Of a stretch of DNA of 8,333 nucleotides, positions 5,542-8,333 are shown piece after piece. The notes under the pieces were generated by a model. That model was given only the letters and a program-made list of their open reading frames with translations. It had not been told where the DNA came from and did not search any database. Where the stretch lies: assembly GCA_021810815.1 (NCBI GenBank), contig JAJZHR010000084.1, forward strand, positions 1 through 8,333, in the 5' to 3' direction. The stretch is from Acidobacteriota bacterium. GTDB lineage: Bacteria; Acidobacteriota; Terriglobia; Terriglobales; Acidobacteriaceae. Position 1 is the first letter of the stretch. Each line of letters begins with the position of its first letter. The translations under genes were made by a program, and so were the position numbers.

Positions 5542-7092
5542 ATGAAGACCAAGCTCGTTTTCCAGGATCCAGCGACCCTCGCGACGCCACTGCTGGCGGT
5601 GTTCGCCGCCGATTTTTCCGCGAACTCCGAGAGTCTGCCTGCCGTCCTGCTGACCACGAATGACGCCATCTCCAAGGCCGCCGCCCATGCTCTTGGCTCC
5701 GGCGAGTTCAAGGGAGCCTCTTTCGAGACGCTTCTGCTGCATGCGCCGTCGGGGCTGAAGGCGGAGCGGCTGCTCCTCATCGGAGTGGGCAAGGTGGGCG
5801 CTCTCAGCTCCCACGAGCTGCGCAAGGCAGCGGGCGTCGCGGTGCGCTTCGCCAAGCCGCGCAATATCCGCGACCTCGCCATCGCCTTCCCGGACTATCA
5901 CGCTGTCTCCGACGACGCCCTGGAGGGCCTGCCGTCGCTGCTGACGTCGCGCGCCCTGATCGAGGGGGCTTTCGTGGCCGACTTCGACCCGGACACGTAC
6001 CGCTCCGACCGCAAAGACCAGAGCATGAGCAGCGTCACGGTGGTTTCTCTCCCGCTGGCGAAATCGGAGGCGAAATCCGCCGAGGCCGAGCTTCTGCAGC
6101 GGGGCTTCGATGAGGGCGTGATCCTTGGGACGTCGCAGGCCTTCGCGCGCTCCCTGGTGAACGAGCCCGGCAACGTGCTGACGCCAACGGAGCTGGGCCG
6201 CCGCGCCAAGGCGGAGCTGGAGCCGCTGGGCATCGCCACCGAGGTCTACAGCACGGAGAAGCTGCACGAGTTGAAGATGGGGGCGTTCTGGGCCGTGGCG
6301 CAGGGGTCTGCGCAGCCGCCAGCCCTGATCGTGATGACCTACACGCCGGAGAAAGCGACCTCGGCCGAAGTTCTGGGACTGGTGGGCAAAGGCATCACGT
6401 TCGACACCGGCGGCATCTCCATCAAGCCGGCCGAGGGCATGGAGAAGATGAAGACGGATATGTCCGGCGCAGCGGCGATGATCGGCGCGATGCGGGCCAT
6501 TGCGCAACTGAAGCCATCGGTCAAGGTGATCAGCGTGGTGTGCTCGGCGGAGAACATGCCCAGCGGCAACGCCTACCGCCCGGGCGACGTGGTCACGGCG
6601 ATGTCCGGCAAGACGATCGAGATTTTGAACACCGACGCGGAGGGGCGGCTGGTGCTCGCCGACGGCCTGCACTACGCGAAGCAGCTCGGCGCCACCCGCC
6701 TGATCAACGCCGCCACCCTGACCGGGGCGTGCGTGGTCGCCCTGGGGCTGCAAAACTCCGGGCTGTTCGCAAACAACGAGACTACATTGGAGCAGTTCAA
6801 GGCGGCGACGGCCATCTCCGGCGAGGCGTTCTGGCGGCTTCCCTGCACCGACGACTACAGGGAGCAGATCAAGTCGCACATCGCGGACATCATGAACACG
6901 GGAGGAACGCGCTACGGAGGAGCCATCACGGCGGCGATGTTCCTGAAGGAGTTCGTCGGCGACACGCCGTGGATCCACCTGGACATCGCCGGCACGGCCT
7001 GGCAGGACGATCAGAAGCCCTGGTCCGCCAAAGGGCCCACCGGGATCGCCGTGCGCTCCATCACGGAGTGGGTGCGGACATTCGCCGTCTGA
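5542..7092 (+). CDS. pepA: Leucyl aminopeptidase, M17 family
   Basis: A 516-residue cytosolic aminopeptidase of normal family length. The N-terminal macro-like domain (about 1-170) precedes the catalytic domain. The signature NTDAEGRL is at 363-370. Judged by spacing against E. coli PepA, all five metal ligands are present: Lys283, Asp288, Asp306, Asp365 and Glu367, plus the catalytic Lys295 and Arg369. The enzyme removes N-terminal residues, with a preference for Leu, using two divalent metal ions, and acts as a hexamer. The ATG at 5542 is chosen over an in-frame TTG at 5524. There is only a weak AGAAG just before it and no typical Shine-Dalgarno. CACAAT at 5530-5535 could be a -10 box giving a nearly leaderless mRNA, which is speculative. 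The gene ends convergent with the DJ-1/PfpI gene. In E. coli PepA also binds DNA at cer and carAB; whether that applies here cannot be told. Confidence 0.96.
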   Translation: MKTKLVFQDPATLATPLLAVFAADFSANSESLPAVLLTTNDAISKAAAHALGSGEFKGASFETLLLHAPSGLKAERLLLIGVGKVGALSSHELRKAAGVAVRFAKPRNIRDLAIAFPDYHAVSDDALEGLPSLLTSRALIEGAFVADFDPDTYRSDRKDQSMSSVTVVSLPLAKSEAKSAEAELLQRGFDEGVILGTSQAFARSLVNEPGNVLTPTELGRRAKAELEPLGIATEVYSTEKLHELKMGAFWAVAQGSAQPPALIVMTYTPEKATSAEVLGLVGKGITFDTGGISIKPAEGMEKMKTDMSGAAAMIGAMRAIAQLKPSVKVISVVCSAENMPSGNAYRPGDVVTAMSGKTIEILNTDAEGRLVLADGLHYAKQLGATRLINAATLTGACVVALGLQNSGLFANNETTLEQFKAATAISGEAFWRLPCTDDYREQIKSHIADIMNTGGTRYGGAITAAMFLKEFVGDTPWIHLDIAGTAWQDDQKPWSAKGPTGIAVRSITEWVRTFAV

Positions 7093-7119
7093 GGCCGCCG
7101 TCTGAGCCGCCGGGCCTGA

Positions 7120-7145
7120 GGCTGCGCAGGGGCTTCGGCGCAGCC
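7120..7145. terminator. Hairpin between convergent genes, possible terminator
   Basis: GGCTGCGC (7120-7127) and GCGCAGCC (7138-7145) form a perfect 8-bp GC-rich stem with a 10-base loop containing TTCG. It sits in the 57-bp space between the stops of pepA and the convergent DJ-1/PfpI gene, where a shared terminator would be expected. Neither side has a T-run, so intrinsic termination is uncertain. Confidence 0.4.
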
Positions 7146-7149
7146 GTTG

Positions 7150-7716
7150 CTAGGAGGCCATCCGCAACTGGCTGGACTCCTGGATCACCTCGATCAGCAT
7201 CGCGTTGAACGCGGGAAGATCCTCCGGCTTGCGGCTGGTGACGAGCAGGTTGTCCGCCACCACTTCGCGGTCAACCCAGAACGCTCCTGCGTTCCTCAGG
7301 TCGGTCTTCAGCGACGGCCAGGAGGTGAGGGTCGCTCCATCGGCAAAGCCGGTCTCGATCAAGATCCAGGGGCCGTGGCAGATCGCTCCCACCGGCTTGC
7401 CGCTGGCGAAGAACTCCTTGACGAAGGCGACCGCTTTGGGATCGGCGCGCAGCTTGTCCGGGTTCATCACGCCGCCGGGCAGCATGAGTGCGTCGTAGTC
7501 CTGCGCCGAGGTCTCATCCAGCGTCGCGTTCACCTGCACCGCATCGCCCCATTCCGTCCTGTTCCATCCTTTGATCCATCCAGGCCGGAGAGAGACCACG
7601 GCCGTCGTCGCCCCCGCCGCCTCAAGCGCCTTCTTCGGCTCAGTCAGCTCGACCTGCTCAAAACCGTCTGTTGCCAGAATGGCAATATGCTTCCCTCTCA
7701 GATCGTTGGTGTTCAT
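7150..7716 (-). CDS. DJ-1/PfpI family protein (YhbO-like; type 1 glutamine amidotransferase fold)
   Basis: A 188-residue single-domain protein. The N-terminal strand HIAILATDGFEQVEL carries the conserved acidic residue Glu20. DYDALMLPGG (73-82) and the nucleophile elbow GAICHGPWIL (110-119) with Cys113-His114 match the PfpI/YhbO branch. NAGAFWVDREVV, NLLVTSRKPEDLPAF and the C-terminal helix continue the YhbO pattern, and the length is normal. Family members are described as intracellular peptidases, stress-protection proteins or protein/nucleotide deglycases. Which activity this one has cannot be read from the sequence. The ATG at 7716 has a strong ribosome site (AGGGGAG, 7-base spacer). The frame is open further upstream to 7857, but that part overlaps a repeat and has no family similarity. 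The insert around PGWIKGWNRTEWGD (45-58) replaces the usual short loop. Confidence 0.92.
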   Translation of the reverse strand: MNTNDLRGKHIAILATDGFEQVELTEPKKALEAAGATTAVVSLRPGWIKGWNRTEWGDAVQVNATLDETSAQDYDALMLPGGVMNPDKLRADPKAVAFVKEFFASGKPVGAICHGPWILIETGFADGATLTSWPSLKTDLRNAGAFWVDREVVADNLLVTSRKPEDLPAFNAMLIEVIQESSQLRMAS

Positions 7717-7723
7717 GGCATGG

Positions 7724-7730
7724 CTCCCCT
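7724..7730 (-). promoter_or_regulatory. Strong Shine-Dalgarno deciding the DJ-1/PfpI start
   Basis: The minus strand reads AGGGGAG, seven bases before the ATG at 7716. It is the best ribosome binding site in the window and rules in favour of the 188-residue form. Confidence 0.75.
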
Positions 7731-7820
7731 GCCGCAATAGGATGCCGTGGCGCGTAGCCCTCTCGCGCCCCTGTCGCCTTTGGCCGACAAAAACCATGTG
7801 CTCTGAAGCCATGTCACTAG

Positions 7821-7891
7821 AGCAAACGCAGGAATACTGCGAGGTGTGGTATCCCACTCATCGCGATCAAGCTGCGATGAATGGGGCACCC
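7821..7891. repeat. Palindromic element with conserved ends, copy IV, with 19-bp lead-in
   Basis: AGCAAACGCAGGAATACTG (7821-7839) is identical to 1768-1786. In this copy CGCAG/CTGCG within and just after it can form a small 5-bp hairpin. After a variable spacer come CCCAC (7853-7857), arm TCATCGC, loop GATCAAGCT, arm GCGATGA (7874-7880) and ATGGGGCACCC (7881-7891). It lies about 137 bp upstream of the DJ-1/PfpI ATG, so it may fall in that gene's leader or in the promoter zone. Confidence 0.8.
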
Positions 7892-7920
7892 TGCCGATAA
7901 AAGCGCGGATCTGGGCCCAA

Positions 7921-8019
7921 GCTGCGGAAAAGTGATTTCCGCAGCCTGTGAAGCCGTGCGCTTAAGCAAAACCGAGTTTTTCCGCAGCCCGTGAAGCTGT
8001 GCTCTTAGCAAGACAGGAG
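7921..8019. repeat. Intergenic repeat family C, two tandem copies, with a 10-bp hairpin
   Basis: GCTGCGGAAA (7921-7930) and TTTCCGCAGC (7936-7945) form a perfect 10-bp stem with a 5-base loop. The right arm begins a unit of about 43 bp (TTTCCGCAGCCTGTGAAGC onward, 7936-7978) that is repeated with roughly 80% identity at 7979-8019. A third copy is at 808-855. The hairpin resembles the one at 711-732. It is non-coding. Confidence 0.7.
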
Positions 8020-8050
8020 CGGCCTGGGCAGGATCTGCCTGGCCACTCCT
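8015..8050 (-). terminator. Long imperfect hairpin downstream of the SDR gene, possible terminator
   Basis: AGGAG-C-GGCC-TG-GGCAG pairs with CTGCC-T-GGCC-A-CTCCT around a three-base loop: 14 paired bases with one mismatch and one bulge region. It lies 57-92 bases beyond the SDR stop codon in the direction of transcription. On the minus strand it is followed by the modest T-containing TGTCTTG. The position suits termination, but the weak T-tract leaves doubt. Confidence 0.45.
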
Positions 8051-8059
8051 ATCAAGTTT

Positions 8060-8095
8060 TAGGCAAGTTCGGAGGCTTATAGGCAAGTTCGGAGG
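8060..8095. repeat. 16-bp direct repeat TAGGCAAGTTCGGAGG
   Basis: Two exact copies at 8060-8075 and 8080-8095, with a 20-base period, directly downstream of the SDR stop. Probably a local slippage duplication. Confidence 0.8.
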
Positions 8096-8106
8096 AGGAG
8101 AGCAGC

Positions 8107-8333
8107 TTACTGGTTCACGCCGCTGCACAGGAAGCCGCCGTCCACCGCGATAATCTCGCCAGCCATGAACGAAGCAGCGTCTGAAGCGAGGAACACAGCC
8201 GCTCCCACCAGTTCCTCCGTCTTTCCGAAGCGGCCCATGGGCGAACGCATCAGAAGTTCTTTCCCGCGATCGGTTCCCAGCAGCAGTCCCTGGTTCAGCG
8301 GGGTGACAAAGAAGCCCGGCGCAATCGCGTTCA
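8107..8333 (-). CDS. Short-chain dehydrogenase/reductase, C-terminal part (5' end outside the window)
   Basis: The last 74 residues of an SDR-family oxidoreductase, ending at the TAA at 8107-8109; the frame runs off the right edge. It starts NAIAPGFFVTP, the conserved N-x-I-x-PG segment after beta-6 that contacts the cofactor and substrate loop. PMGRFGKTEELVGAAVFLASDAASF follows, then the C-terminal GEIIAVDGG and SGVNQ, all classical SDR landmarks. The Rossmann glycine motif and the catalytic Ser-Tyr-Lys lie outside the window. The C-terminus resembles classical sugar-acid dehydrogenases such as gluconate 5-dehydrogenase or KduD-type enzymes, but the substrate cannot be fixed from this part. 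It is on the same strand as the DJ-1/PfpI gene but 390 bp away, with a terminator-like hairpin between, so probably a separate unit. Confidence 0.9.
   Translation of the reverse strand, partial: NAIAPGFFVTPLNQGLLLGTDRGKELLMRSPMGRFGKTEELVGAAVFLASDAASFMAGEIIAVDGGFLCSGVNQ

Noticed and set aside
5476..6978. A 500-codon open frame on the minus strand antisense to pepA
   Set aside because: It is a GC-driven shadow. The opposite strand encodes an M17 aminopeptidase with every catalytic residue in place, and the antisense product is Arg/His/Gln-rich without recognisable motifs.
7717..7857. N-terminal extension of the DJ-1/PfpI frame to 7857
   Set aside because: The added 47 residues overlap a dispersed repeat, lack family similarity and ignore the strong Shine-Dalgarno before the ATG at 7716.
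1768..7891. The two copies of the 70-bp module considered as the ends of a composite transposon
   Set aside because: They enclose ordinary housekeeping genes (smpB, pepA). There is no transposase in between, further element copies lie outside or between without pattern, and no target-site duplication was seen.

Overview
The window looks like a chromosomal segment of an Acidobacteriota genome, most likely class Terriglobia (Acidobacteriaceae-like). The basis is high-GC coding sequence, a secretin carrying a C-terminal cohesin-like domain next to GspG-like pseudopilins, and intergenic repeats ending in ATGGGGCACCC. I associate these features with that group from memory. No rRNA or marker gene in the window settles the taxonomy.

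Positions 1-4625, minus strand: a type II secretion / type IV pilus-like cluster, read right to left. It starts from an extended -10 promoter near 4709-4717. In order it holds an 864-residue outer-membrane secretin (signal peptide, TPR region, N0/N1 domains, secretin barrel, Pro/Ala/Gln linker, cohesin-like end), a GspG-like pseudopilin (1128-1616), a second GspG-like pseudopilin (139-546), and a possible further partial reading frame overlapping its stop. The two gaps between these genes (about 410 and 580 bp) have no convincing gene and are packed with repeats.

Positions 4626-7092: a divergent intergenic region, then smpB (tmRNA-binding protein, trans-translation) and pepA (M17 leucyl aminopeptidase, all metal ligands present) on the plus strand. 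Pairing a ribosome-rescue factor with a peptidase fits general protein quality control, but the two need not be co-transcribed.

Positions 7093-8333: a 57-bp convergent gap with a hairpin, a DJ-1/PfpI-family protein on the minus strand (YhbO-like, Cys113-His114), a 390-bp repeat-rich gap, and the C-terminal 74 residues of a short-chain dehydrogenase/reductase on the minus strand that runs off the right edge.

The most interesting signal is in the gaps. Four copies of a small palindromic element share fixed ends (CCCAC at the left, ATGGGGCACCC at the right) while the stem arms differ between loci and still pair. In every copy the junction pair is C.A on the plus strand, which becomes a U.G wobble on the minus strand. 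That suggests the element acts as minus-strand RNA, the same strand as the genes around it.
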